Assembly: GCA_903885885.1 (NCBI GenBank)
Contig: CAISKJ010000222.1
Coordinates: 1-9,122, forward strand
Reading direction: 5' to 3'
Source of the DNA: an uncultured delta proteobacterium
Lineage (GTDB): Bacteria; Myxococcota_A; Polyangia; Polyangiales; Ga0077539
Length of the DNA: 9,122 nt
The notes under the pieces are model-generated. The model was not told where the DNA came from. It made no database searches and saw nothing but the letters and a program-made list of their open reading frames with translations. Both the position numbers and the translations under genes were made by a program. Shown one piece after another: positions 1 to 6,400 of the stretch (its first letter is position 1; every line of letters starts with the position of its first letter).

Positions 1-6
1 CGGCAC

Positions 7-1185
7 CTACTGCCCCGAGCCGCCGAGCGAGCGGCGCAGCGCGCCCGCGGCGTTGTAGCTGCGGCCGTCGAAGGTGAAGGCCTCGGCGTCGTCGCCGCGC
101 ACCATCACCAGGCCGCGCTGCGCGGTGGTGCGCTCGTCGAGCTCGCCGCCCACCGCGAGCACCACGTTGCCGTTGGGGTTGCCGCCCACGCCGTGCAGCG
201 TCGCCTGCGTGCGAATCGGGGCCTGGTAGGCGCTGAAGCCCACAAAGCTCGACTGGCGCATGTGCATGGTGAAGCCCGCGGCGCCCACCACGAAGACGTT
301 GAGCGGGTCGCGCACCCACACGCCGTTGAGCCCGCCGCCGAGGCCGAGGCCGCTCTCGACGCGCAGGCTCGTGGGCCCCCTCGAGCCCGTGAGCACGAGG
401 CCCGTCGCGACGCCGCCGACGGCCACGCAGAGGGCGCCCGCGCACGACGCGGTGAAGAGCCGGTTGTCGCTCGTGGCGATGGGCGACTCGACGGACGAGA
501 AGCCCTGCGCGCCGCCCACGAGCATCACGCCGCCGGAGCCGACGACGAGGTAGCGATCGCCGCTGCGGGTGATCTTGTAGAGGTTCTCGCCGCGGGCAAA
601 CTCGGGGATGCTGGTGACGCGCTCGAAGGCCGTTCCGTTGTAGTGAACGAGCACCCCTTTGGGGCCCGTGGGCGCGGCGGAGCCGCCCACAAGCCACACG
701 TCGTCGGGCGCCTGCGCCCAGAGGCCCCACAGCGTCGCGGGGCCTTCGGGGAAGGTGATTCCGAGGGGGAGCACCTCGCAGCTGCCGTTGCGGTATCGCA
801 ACACCGTGCCGTTGTCGCCCGCGGCCCACACCTCGCGGGTGGTGCTGTCGACGGTGACGCCGTGCACCCACCACAGGGCCGCGTCGGTGCGGCAGCGCGT
901 GGTGAAGCGCCCCGGGCCGTACTCGACGAGGCGCCCCGCCGACATGCCCGTGCCCGCGAGGCGCGCGGGGTCGAGGCCCACGAAGCCGCCCGCGAGGAAG
1001 GCCTTGTTGGTAGGGTCTCCCCACACCGAGAGCAGCGCGCCGCCGGGCACGCCGTTGACGGCGATGCGGAAGAGGTCGTCGCCCTCGGGCGCGGGGCTGG
1101 GGCAGGCCGTGAGGGCCGCGGCGCAGGTGGCGGTCAGCGCGGCGCGGAGCGCCCATCGGAGCATCGTCGGGGTCATGTCACTCAT
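7..1185 (-). CDS. Lipoprotein with beta-propeller-like repeats, function unknown
   Basis: The 392-aa product starts with a lipoprotein signal peptide: a short polar N-terminus, a hydrophobic Ala/Leu stretch and the lipobox LTAC, with the lipidated Cys at residue 28. It is therefore probably anchored in a membrane facing the periplasm or the cell surface. The mature part repeats a loose pattern of roughly 45-55 residues, an aromatic 'LW..W' followed by 'D.W.VGG..G...HY.G' (for example LWGLWAQAPDDVWLVGG from about residue 152). Similar units begin near residues 51, 104, 195, 240, 285 and 330. Repeats of this kind are typical of six- or seven-bladed propellers, and such lipoproteins are common in myxobacteria; the fold is my inference. 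No enzyme motif is visible. The ATG at 1185 was chosen because it puts the signal peptide at the N-terminus; longer in-frame readings run into the neighbouring protease gene. There is no clear Shine-Dalgarno. It lies 35 nt downstream of the PrsW-like gene and probably shares its transcript. Confidence 0.85.
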   Translation of the reverse strand: MSDMTPTMLRWALRAALTATCAAALTACPSPAPEGDDLFRIAVNGVPGGALLSVWGDPTNKAFLAGGFVGLDPARLAGTGMSAGRLVEYGPGRFTTRCRTDAALWWVHGVTVDSTTREVWAAGDNGTVLRYRNGSCEVLPLGITFPEGPATLWGLWAQAPDDVWLVGGSAAPTGPKGVLVHYNGTAFERVTSIPEFARGENLYKITRSGDRYLVVGSGGVMLVGGAQGFSSVESPIATSDNRLFTASCAGALCVAVGGVATGLVLTGSRGPTSLRVESGLGLGGGLNGVWVRDPLNVFVVGAAGFTMHMRQSSFVGFSAYQAPIRTQATLHGVGGNPNGNVVLAVGGELDERTTAQRGLVMVRGDDAEAFTFDGRSYNAAGALRRSLGGSGQ

Positions 1186-1220
1186 CGGGCGTAGGGCGTT
1201 GCGACGCGTGTGCCGGGCGC

Positions 1221-2402
1221 TCAGCGCGGCCCCGGTCGCTGCGCGTAGGGGTGCGGGAGGCGCATGCCGGCGATGCCCGGCGCGGGCTGCGGGGCGCCCG
1301 GAATCTGCGCCCGCAGCGCGCGGATTTGATCGCGCAGCGGGGCGATGAAGTCGAAGCTCACGGTGCGCATGGCGCCCTTCATGGCGCGGCCCGCGTGCCA
1401 CTTGGAGAGGGCGAGGCGCGCGGTGGCCCGCACGAGCTGCTGGCGCACCGCGCCGTAGGGGCCGCGGCGCGCGCGGTAGATGCCGAAGGCCGAGGTGGTG
1501 AGCTCGAACTCCTCGCGGGTGATGGTGCCGAGCACGAGCTCGTCTTCGAGGTACTGGCGGATGATGCGCCCGCGGCGCTGCACGAGCACCACCACCATGA
1601 CGAGGAAGGCCACCACGAAGAGGAACCACAAGGGCAGCAGGATGACCACGAGGGGCACGTTGACGGCGGTGGAGAACACCGACGAGCCGTTCCACACGAA
1701 GTGGAGGAACACCGCGGCGGCGTAGCCGAGGAGGGGCGCGCCCCAGCGCAGGAGGGGCCGCGTGCTCTCGCGCGAGACGCCGAAGCCGATGCCCGTCATC
1801 GAGGTGAAGAGCGGGTGCGCCCACGGCGTGACGAGGCCGCGGAGGATGAACAGCCCCGTGAGGGCGTCGCCGCTCTGGCGCGCCGCGCGGGCGTAGTACA
1901 CAACGTTTTCGACGGCGGCGAAGCCGAGGGCGACGAAGGTGGCGTAGATGATCCCGTCGACGACGCCGTCGAACTCGCGGCGCCAGAAGTAGAACATCCC
2001 CGCGATGGCGAGGCCCTTCATGAACTCCTCGACGACGGGGGCCGAGAGCACCGCGGATGCGTTCTCGCCCATCACCGTGGCCGCGAGGGTGTTCACCACG
2101 CCCGACACGCCGCAGGCCGCGAGGGCGCCCCACACGAAGACCATCGTGAGGGCCCACGCGGGCTCGGGGTCGTAGCGGTCGAGGAGGCGCGGCACCGTCA
2201 TGTAGACGACCACCGCGGGGAAGGCGAGCGCCGCCGCCATCGCCATGGCCGCGTAGCGCGACAACGGGTCGGGCGCGAAGAGCGGCGGCACGAGGAACAC
2301 CGCCATGAACAACGACGCCCCCAGGAGGATGCCGACCACGTAGAGCAGCAGGCCTAGCGAGCGACGCGAACGCTCGGGGTCGATCACACCGGGGAGCACC
2401 AT
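1221..2402 (-). CDS. prsW: PrsW-family intramembrane protease
   Basis: This 393-aa polytopic membrane protein carries all the conserved PrsW/CAAX-like protease motifs: paired glutamates E125-E126 with K129 in VVEEFMKG, E165 in FAAVENVVYY, H196 in WAHPLFTSMTGIGFG, and H234 in HFVWN. Hydrophobic segments lie at about residues 16-40, 53-70, 84-110, 118-140, 147-171, 180-193, 222-238 and 248-276. A basic cytosolic tail of about 115 residues follows, richer in Pro near the end and longer than in minimal family members. In Bacillus, PrsW makes the first cut in an anti-sigma factor. The substrate here is unknown and no anti-sigma gene is in the window, so the symbol marks family rather than proven orthology. 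The ATG at 2402 gives a short N-terminus before the first membrane segment; no good ribosome-binding site is visible. The next gene follows after 35 nt. Confidence 0.93.
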   Translation of the reverse strand: MVLPGVIDPERSRRSLGLLLYVVGILLGASLFMAVFLVPPLFAPDPLSRYAAMAMAAALAFPAVVVYMTVPRLLDRYDPEPAWALTMVFVWGALAACGVSGVVNTLAATVMGENASAVLSAPVVEEFMKGLAIAGMFYFWRREFDGVVDGIIYATFVALGFAAVENVVYYARAARQSGDALTGLFILRGLVTPWAHPLFTSMTGIGFGVSRESTRPLLRWGAPLLGYAAAVFLHFVWNGSSVFSTAVNVPLVVILLPLWFLFVVAFLVMVVVLVQRRGRIIRQYLEDELVLGTITREEFELTTSAFGIYRARRGPYGAVRQQLVRATARLALSKWHAGRAMKGAMRTVSFDFIAPLRDQIRALRAQIPGAPQPAPGIAGMRLPHPYAQRPGPR

Positions 2403-2505
2403 CGGCGCGGAGGATATCGCACGCGCGCCGCCGCGACGACGCTCACGCGAAGCGGGCGGTACGTTGTGCGGTGCGAGGTAGAGTGGTGAGCGGGAGAGGC
2501 GTAGG

Positions 2506-2531
2506 GCGCCGTTGCGCGGGGGCGACGGCGC
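2506..2531 (-). terminator. Possible terminator-like hairpin after the lipoprotein gene
   Basis: The arms GCGCCGT (2506-2512) and ACGGCGC (2525-2531) are perfect inverted repeats of 7 bp with a 12-nt loop. They lie 7 nt past the stop of the lipoprotein gene on its strand. No T-run follows, so this is at best an imperfect intrinsic terminator or an mRNA 3'-end stabiliser. In DNA this GC-rich it could also be chance. Confidence 0.25.
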
Positions 2532-2538
2532 GGTGCGA

Positions 2539-3195
2539 TCAGCGGTAGACGACGCCCGGCGCGCCGACCATGGGCGCTGCCATGACCTGCTGGCCGTTGA
2601 AGGGCTGCGCGAACATCTGCACGCCGATGGCGCCCGAGCCCGTGAACGAGCGGATGCGGAGCTGCGCGGCCTGCGCGGGCACCCCGGGGGGGATGCACAG
2701 CGGGCGGCTCAGGCCGATGACGGGGTAGTTGTCGGGGGCGCGGTCGGCGTCGATCTGACGGCCCGTGGGGTCGTAGAGGAAGAGGTCGAGGTCGCGCACG
2801 CCCGCGCCGCCCACGGCGATGATGCGGTAGCAGTAGCCGGCCTGAACCTGGCCGGGCACCATGACGCCCTCCATGCCCTGGCGGATGTTGGCGCGGATGA
2901 GGTCCGACGCGACGCCGTAGCCGAGCGCGAACTGGCGCGCGCGGAGCGCCATGTTGTTGCCGACCTCGTCGTACACGCCCGAGGGGACCCACGTGCCGCT
3001 CACGACCATGGGCTGCTGGATCACGGGCTGCGCCACGGGCTGCTGCTGCACCACGGTGGTGTTCTGGGGGGGGGGGACGGTCACGTTGACAGGCGGCGCC
3101 TGCACCGTGGTCGACCCGCAGCCGCCGAGCGCGAGCGAGCCGAGCGGCAGCGCGGCACAGGTCGCGAGCGTGAGAATCACTTGCCTGGTCATCAT
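2539..3195 (-). CDS. Lipoprotein with Pro/Gln linker and beta-rich C-terminal domain
   Basis: The 218-aa product begins with a signal peptide ending in the lipobox LGGC, lipidated Cys at residue 26. A low-complexity linker rich in Pro, Gln, Thr and Val follows (about residues 28-65), then a globular region. Within it, about residues 118-205 (YCYRIIAVGGAG, DLDLFLYDPTGR, CIPPG, LRIRSFTGSG) resemble the beta-sandwich 'pre-peptidase C-terminal' or similar carbohydrate- or protein-binding domains. That assignment is tentative and no catalytic residues are visible. The start at 3195 is supported by a strong AGGAGA seven bases upstream; a longer reading from 3336 would overlap the HPt gene and bury the signal peptide. 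The linker contains an 11-base homopolymer that could be slippage-prone. It is separated by 109 nt from the HPt gene upstream and 136 nt from the PrsW-like gene downstream. Confidence 0.85.
   Translation of the reverse strand: MMTRQVILTLATCAALPLGSLALGGCGSTTVQAPPVNVTVPPPQNTTVVQQQPVAQPVIQQPMVVSGTWVPSGVYDEVGNNMALRARQFALGYGVASDLIRANIRQGMEGVMVPGQVQAGYCYRIIAVGGAGVRDLDLFLYDPTGRQIDADRAPDNYPVIGLSRPLCIPPGVPAQAAQLRIRSFTGSGAIGVQMFAQPFNGQQVMAAPMVGAPGVVYR
3066..3076. repeat. 11-base homopolymer inside a lipoprotein gene
   Basis: Eleven consecutive G on the plus strand (C on the coding strand) encode the Pro-Pro-Pro of the linker, near residue 42 of the lipoprotein at 2539-3195. Tracts of this length can slip during replication. 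A gain or loss of one base here would destroy the reading frame after the signal peptide. Confidence 0.95.
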
Positions 3196-3202
3196 CGACG
3201 GA

Positions 3203-3208
3203 TCTCCT
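3203..3208 (-). promoter_or_regulatory. Ribosome binding site fixing the lipoprotein start
   Basis: On the minus strand the sequence AGGAGA lies seven bases before an ATG-ATG pair beginning at 3195. It is among the best Shine-Dalgarno matches in the window and decides the start of the lipoprotein gene against a longer open frame. Confidence 0.8.
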
Positions 3209-3304
3209 ACCTGGGTGGTCGTTGAGCGAGCGCGCGTAGCGGCGCCCCCGCGGCGCGAGAGTGTTACCGCCCGTCGGCCTCGTTGCCAACAGGGAAAGGG
3301 CCCG

Positions 3305-3670
3305 CTACGCGAGCCGGGCGACCACCGAGCGGACATGGGCCGACACCCGCGCCGCTTCGTCGTGAACGTTGCGCGCGAGGGCCTCGAGCTCGTCCCACGG
3401 GGCCGTGGGGCTCGACGCTTCGAGGGTGGCGCAGAGGCGGAGCATGGGCCCGGCGCCCACGTTGGCCGAGGCGCCCTTCATGCTGTGGGCGACGCGCGCG
3501 GTCGCGCGGCGATCGCGGCTCCCGGTGGCCGCGCGCAGGGCCGTGAGGTTCACCACGAGGTCTTCGGCGTAGGTCTCGAGGATCTCGCGGATGGCGTCGT
3601 TGTCGTCGCCGAAGAGCGACTGCAGGGTGTCGAGCTCCAGCGGGGGATCGGTGTCCGGCGGGTGATTCAT
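3305..3670 (-). CDS. HPt domain phosphotransfer protein
   Basis: This is a 121-aa stand-alone histidine phosphotransfer domain. Such four-helix-bundle proteins relay phosphate between response-regulator receiver domains in multistep phosphorelays. The signature is VAHSMKGASANVG, with the phospho-accepting histidine at residue 62 and the usual Lys and Gly at 65 and 66. Before it is a helix containing 'IREILETYAEDLVVNLTALRAA', and after it a 'MLRLCATLEA' helix, both standard for the family. The length is normal for a single HPt domain. The start has a GAGG five bases upstream (3676-3679). No hybrid kinase or receiver gene is in the window, so its partners must be encoded elsewhere. It is divergent from the histidine-phosphatase gene and heads the minus-strand group. 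Confidence 0.9.
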   Translation of the reverse strand: MNHPPDTDPPLELDTLQSLFGDDNDAIREILETYAEDLVVNLTALRAATGSRDRRATARVAHSMKGASANVGAGPMLRLCATLEASSPTAPWDELEALARNVHDEAARVSAHVRSVVARLA

Positions 3671-3819
3671 CGCGTCCTCGCTCGTGCCGTGTGACCCACC
3701 ATTCGGTCACCGCCGCGCTCGAGCCGGGCGGAGTTTCCGACCTTCGGGGCTCCGCGTCACGCCTCTTCGCGCATCGCCCGCAACGCCCCCCATCGTTGCG
3801 GTACGATCGGGCCCCCCGC
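3671..3819. promoter_or_regulatory. Divergent intergenic region between HPt and phosphatase genes
   Basis: These 149 nt lie between two genes that point away from each other, so they should contain promoters for both. I cannot place -35 and -10 boxes convincingly. The only dyad I noticed is ATCGT-N6-ACGAT at 3792-3807, close to the phosphatase start; its 5-bp arms are too short to call an operator with confidence. Confidence 0.4.
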
Positions 3820-4488
3820 ATGATCCAAACCGTCAAGACGGTGATTCTCGTGCGCCACGCGCGCTCCGTGGCCAACGACGACCCGTCGGTGTATCGCACC
3901 ACGCCCGACCACGCGATCGCCCTCACGCGCCCCTTCGACGACCCCGACGCCCTCGCCGCGGGCGACGCCCTCGGCGCCCTCGGGCTCGACCCGGCGCTCG
4001 TGTGCAGCTGGTACTCGCCCTACCTCCGCTGCCGTCAGACGCAGGCGCTGGTGCTCGGGCGCGCCTTCGGGCACGGGGCGGGGCGCGTGCGGTGCCGCGA
4101 GTCGTTCCTCTTGCGCGAGCAGGAGTTCGGCGACTGGGACAGCCTCACCGACGACGAGATCGCCGCGCGCGACCCCGCGCGCTGGGCCCGCCGCGCCCGC
4201 ATGGCCGACGCCCTCGGGCGCTTCTATTTTCGCTACCCCGACGGCGAGAGCCGCGCCGACGTGGCCGCGCGCATCACGCTCTTTCTCGGCAAGCTGCACC
4301 GCTCGCGCTACGACACGCACGTGGTGTTTCTCCACGGGGTGACGCAGCGCGCGTTTCGCATGGCGTGGATGAACCTCCCCGCCGAGTGGTTCGAAACCGA
4401 GCCCAACCCGGCCAACGCCTCGGTGCTCCAGATCGTGCGCGACGACGACGGCCGCTGGTCTGAGCGCGCCCTCACCGCGCGGTCGTGA
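3820..4488 (+). CDS. Histidine phosphatase (phosphoglycerate mutase-like) protein
   Basis: The 222-aa product belongs to the histidine phosphatase superfamily. The N-terminal motif VILVRHARS holds the nucleophilic His13 with Arg12. It is followed by SPYLRCRQT (residues 66-74), the acidic pair in LREQEFGDWD (98-107), YPDGES (139-144), and the second catalytic His172 in VVFLHGVTQRAF. These are the phosphate-pocket residues of the family, so phosphatase activity is likely. The YPDGES-ADV pattern recalls small-molecule or protein phosphatases more than glycolytic phosphoglycerate mutase; the substrate is unknown. No signal peptide, so cytosolic. The ATG at 3820 was chosen because the family begins just before the first beta-strand, although no clear Shine-Dalgarno precedes it and an in-frame opening extends to 3691. 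A hydrolase gene follows after 49 nt on the same strand, possibly in one operon. Confidence 0.9.
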   Translation: MIQTVKTVILVRHARSVANDDPSVYRTTPDHAIALTRPFDDPDALAAGDALGALGLDPALVCSWYSPYLRCRQTQALVLGRAFGHGAGRVRCRESFLLREQEFGDWDSLTDDEIAARDPARWARRARMADALGRFYFRYPDGESRADVAARITLFLGKLHRSRYDTHVVFLHGVTQRAFRMAWMNLPAEWFETEPNPANASVLQIVRDDDGRWSERALTARS

Positions 4489-4537
4489 GACTCCCCGTAT
4501 TGCGCGCGGCCCCGCGGGTGTCGTAGTCGTCGCTCCG

Positions 4538-5512
4538 ATGCGCGTTCGAAGCCTCGGCGCCGCTGCGTCTCTCGTCGGTCTCTTCGCGAGCCTCGCCGCG
4601 TGCACGAGCGCGCACGCGCCGGGCGCCGCCACGCAGCGCGCGGTGGCCGTCGCCGCGCCCGCGGCGGTCGTGCCCTTCGACGCGGTGGCCTACGAGGGGG
4701 AGTTTCCGGCGATCACGGGGCGCACGCACGTGACCCTCACGCTCGACGGGCGCGAGCGCGGCGTGGCGCTGGTGGTGCCCGAGCATCGCGCGGCGCAGCC
4801 GCCGCTGGTGGTGATGCTCCACGGCACGCGGGCCCACGGCGGCGACGTGATCGACGAGTGCGGCGCGCTGGGCCTCGCCAACGGGCAGGGCGTCATCGTG
4901 GCGGCCCCCGACGCGCGCGTGATGCCCGCCGCCGACTGGGACCACGCGGAGCAATCCAACGAGCGCTGGTGGGAGACCGCCGACGACCACGACCCCGATC
5001 GCAACGCCGACCTCCTGCTCGTGCGCGCGACGATCACCGCGGCGCGGCGCGCCTACCACGTAGACCCTGCGCGCGTGTACGTGATGGGCCACTCGAACGG
5101 CGCGTTCTTCGCGCTCGTGGTGGCCATGCGCCTCGGCGACAGGCTCGCGGGCGTGGCCTTCAATTCGGGCGGCCTCGTGCGCTGCGCCTCCACGGGGCGC
5201 TGCGGGTTTCGCGCGGGCCGCGCGGTGGGCTGCGCGCAGTACCCCTCCATGGCCGGCTGGTGCGGCTGCGACGGCCCCGCGCTGCCGATGGAGGTGTCGC
5301 CCGCGGTGCGCCGCTTCCCCGTGGTGATCTCGCACGGCACCGACGACCCCGACGTGTCGGTGCAGTACGCGTGCGCCCTCGACGCGGCGCTGCGCGCGCA
5401 GGGCTTTCCCGTGACGCTTCAGCTGCGACCGGGCGACGGTCACTTCTGCGACGGCGACTTCGCCGAGTACGCGTGGGCAGTGCTCACGGCGCGCCGCCCC
5501 GCAACGCCGTAG
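4538..5512 (+). CDS. Secreted alpha/beta-hydrolase lipoprotein (LpqC / PHB-depolymerase-like esterase)
   Basis: The 324-aa product has a lipoprotein signal peptide with lipobox LAAC (Cys22), so it should act outside the cytoplasmic membrane. The hydrolase fold is clear: VVMLHGTRAHGG (92-102) forms the oxyanion-hole strand, GHSNGAF holds the nucleophile Ser186, the ISHGTDDPD segment supplies the acid (Asp269, 270 or 272), and GDGHFC supplies His302. This order and spacing match the LpqC/feruloyl-esterase/polyhydroxybutyrate depolymerase group, which cleaves ester bonds of polymers or plant phenolics; the actual substrate cannot be read from the sequence. Eight Cys between 108 and 304, several paired closely (C216/C222, C242/C244), suggest disulfides in an exported enzyme. 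The gene is 49 nt after the phosphatase gene. It ends 7 nt before the stop of the converging lipoprotein gene. Confidence 0.88.
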   Translation: MRVRSLGAAASLVGLFASLAACTSAHAPGAATQRAVAVAAPAAVVPFDAVAYEGEFPAITGRTHVTLTLDGRERGVALVVPEHRAAQPPLVVMLHGTRAHGGDVIDECGALGLANGQGVIVAAPDARVMPAADWDHAEQSNERWWETADDHDPDRNADLLLVRATITAARRAYHVDPARVYVMGHSNGAFFALVVAMRLGDRLAGVAFNSGGLVRCASTGRCGFRAGRAVGCAQYPSMAGWCGCDGPALPMEVSPAVRRFPVVISHGTDDPDVSVQYACALDAALRAQGFPVTLQLRPGDGHFCDGDFAEYAWAVLTARRPATP

Positions 5513-5519
5513 GGGGCGC

Positions 5520-5876
5520 CTACTCCGTCGCGACCACGTGCTCGACGTCGACGGTGAGCACCGCGTCGCAGGTGTCGGGCATCTGCACGGCGCTCATGGG
5601 AACGATCCGCGACGCCTGGCGCCCGAAGGAAACCACCTGGCAGGCGTGGGCGCTGCCGCGCGTGCGGTTGCGGCAGAGCACCATGAGGTCCCAACACACG
5701 TTGGCGGAGACGCCCTGGCTGTGCGCCACGGCGCACGTGATGCCGTCGCGGCTCGTGTGGCAGCTCACCCGGGCCCCGCTCGCGTCGCCGCGACTGCAAC
5801 CGAGTAGCGCCGTGAGCGCGATGCCTAGGTGGGCGCGTCGAATCGCCGTTTGTGTGATCACCCGGCTAGGATACAT
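5520..5876 (-). CDS. Small cysteine-rich lipoprotein, function unknown
   Basis: The 118-aa product has a lipoprotein signal ending in LLGC (Cys27). The mature part is only about 90 residues and contains six cysteines (39, 48, 61, 68, 79, 103), including NVCWDLMVLC and SAHACQ, which suggests a small disulfide-stabilised exported domain. I do not recognise a named family and no catalytic motif is visible. The start is uncertain: ATG at 5876 has no Shine-Dalgarno but sits seven bases after a -10-like TATAGA, as in a leaderless message; GTG at 5861 would also give a complete signal peptide. The open frame continues upstream through the inverted-repeat element, but that is only high-GC openness. 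It converges with the hydrolase gene, stops 7 nt apart, so the two may share a bidirectional end. Confidence 0.7.
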   Translation of the reverse strand: MYPSRVITQTAIRRAHLGIALTALLGCSRGDASGARVSCHTSRDGITCAVAHSQGVSANVCWDLMVLCRNRTRGSAHACQVVSFGRQASRIVPMSAVQMPDTCDAVLTVDVEHVVATE

Positions 5877-5882
5877 CGAATA

Positions 5883-5888
5883 TCTATA
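5883..5888 (-). promoter_or_regulatory. -10-like box before the small lipoprotein gene
   Basis: The minus strand reads TATAGA in an AT-rich patch unusual for this region, ending six bases before the ATG at 5876. If used, transcription would begin at or next to the start codon. No TTGACA-like -35 box is found at 16-18 bp. Confidence 0.3.
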
Positions 5889-5951
5889 GCGTCGCAAAAT
5901 CAGGTTCGATGGGTCACTGTTGTTCAAGGTGTGCAGGGAGGCGCTTCGCCC

Positions 5952-6067
5952 CCCCCACCCCCGCTGCCGCGCGCCCCGCCCCCGCGGTGCGAGGGCAGGG
6001 CTGTGTCGACTGTGGACGCAGGTGTCGGCAGTCGAGGTGCGCGGCTGCCCTTGCGCTGCAAGGGCTT
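5952..6067 (+). repeat. Left arm of the 116-bp inverted repeat
   Basis: This arm pairs with 6270-6385. Mismatched positions on this side are 6009, 6030, 6037, 6039 and 6056; two of them (6039, 6056) would still form G-U pairs in RNA transcribed from the plus strand. The inner end contains a perfect hairpin GCCCTTGC-GCT-GCAAGGGC (6047-6065). The last six bases are also the start of the first 33-bp unit. Confidence 0.92.
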
Positions 6068-6226
6068 CGACTCCGGTGGGCAGGCCGAAGACAAGGGCTT
6101 CGACTCCGGTGGGCAGGCCGCAGACACGGGCTTCGACTCCGGTGGGCAGGCCGCAGACACGGGCTTCGACTCCGGTGGGCAGACCGAAGACACGGGCTTC
6201 GACTCCGGTGGGCAGGCCGCAGAGTC
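6062..6226 (+). repeat. Five tandem 33-bp repeats
   Basis: Units lie at 6062-6094, 6095-6127, 6128-6160, 6161-6193 and 6194-6226. Each begins GGGCTTCGACTCCGGTGGGC and ends in a variable AGGCCGCAGACAC-type tail. Units 2 and 3 are identical; unit 1 ends GAAGACAA, unit 4 has AGACCGAAGACAC, and unit 5 ends GCAGAGTC. There are no spacers between units, so this is a minisatellite and not a CRISPR array. Read on the plus strand in one frame it would encode an 11-residue unit GFDSGGQAADT, but the unit has no stop in any frame and coding is not supported otherwise. Confidence 0.95.
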
Positions 6227-6269
6227 GAATCATCATCGACATATTGCGCATCCGCAGAGACCTCAGTGC

Positions 6270-6385
6270 AAGCCCTTGCGGCGCAAGGGCAGCCGCGTAG
6301 CTCGACCGCCGACACCTGCGTCCACAGCCGACACAGCCCTGCCCTCGCACCGCGGGGGCGGGGCGCGCGGCAGCGGGGGTGGGGG
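6270..6385 (-). repeat. Right arm of the 116-bp inverted repeat
   Basis: This is the reverse complement of 5952-6067 at 111 of 116 positions. Its inner end has the same perfect hairpin with a changed loop, GCCCTTGC-GGC-GCAAGGGC (6272-6290). The conserved 8-bp stem with a substituted loop is what selection on structure would leave, though a single substitution in the loop could be chance. Confidence 0.92.
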
Positions 6386-6400
6386 CCCCATGGGCGAGCG

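Larger units (their letters stand above)
5942..6400. repeat. Composite element: long inverted repeat enclosing 33-bp tandem repeats
   Basis: Two arms of 116 bp in inverted orientation (5952-6067 and 6270-6385) are identical at 111 positions without a gap. They enclose 202 bp that hold most of a five-unit tandem array and a less GC-rich spacer (6227-6269). Outside the 116 bp, similarity continues weakly after a 5-6 base indel (CGCTTCGCCC on the left against CGCTCGCCC on the reverse of the right), which suggests arms of about 125-130 bp. Several reading frames are open through the element, but a protein gene would not be expected to be nearly self-complementary, so I treat it as non-coding. No transposase of its own is visible. 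It may be a MITE-like element, a structured RNA gene or a chromosomal architecture element. Confidence 0.85.

Noticed and set aside
7..2157. 716-aa minus-strand frame covering the propeller lipoprotein
   Set aside because: The first 324 codons lie antisense-in-register to the PrsW-like gene in another frame and are Arg/Pro/His-rich; the lipoprotein signal peptide marks the true start at 1185.
3792..3807. ATCGT-N6-ACGAT operator before the phosphatase gene
   Set aside because: Five-base arms are short enough to occur by chance and there is no second copy.
4472..5443. Minus-strand frame of 323 aa opposite the hydrolase gene
   Set aside because: Its composition is Arg/His/Ala-rich without motifs, while the plus strand encodes a hydrolase with a complete catalytic triad.
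5510..5522. TAGG-N5-CCTA dyad formed by the two converging stops, as a bidirectional terminator
   Set aside because: The stem is only 4 bp and partly follows from two TAG stops facing each other.
6062..6226. CRISPR array
   Set aside because: The 33-bp units follow each other directly with no unique spacers and there are no cas genes.
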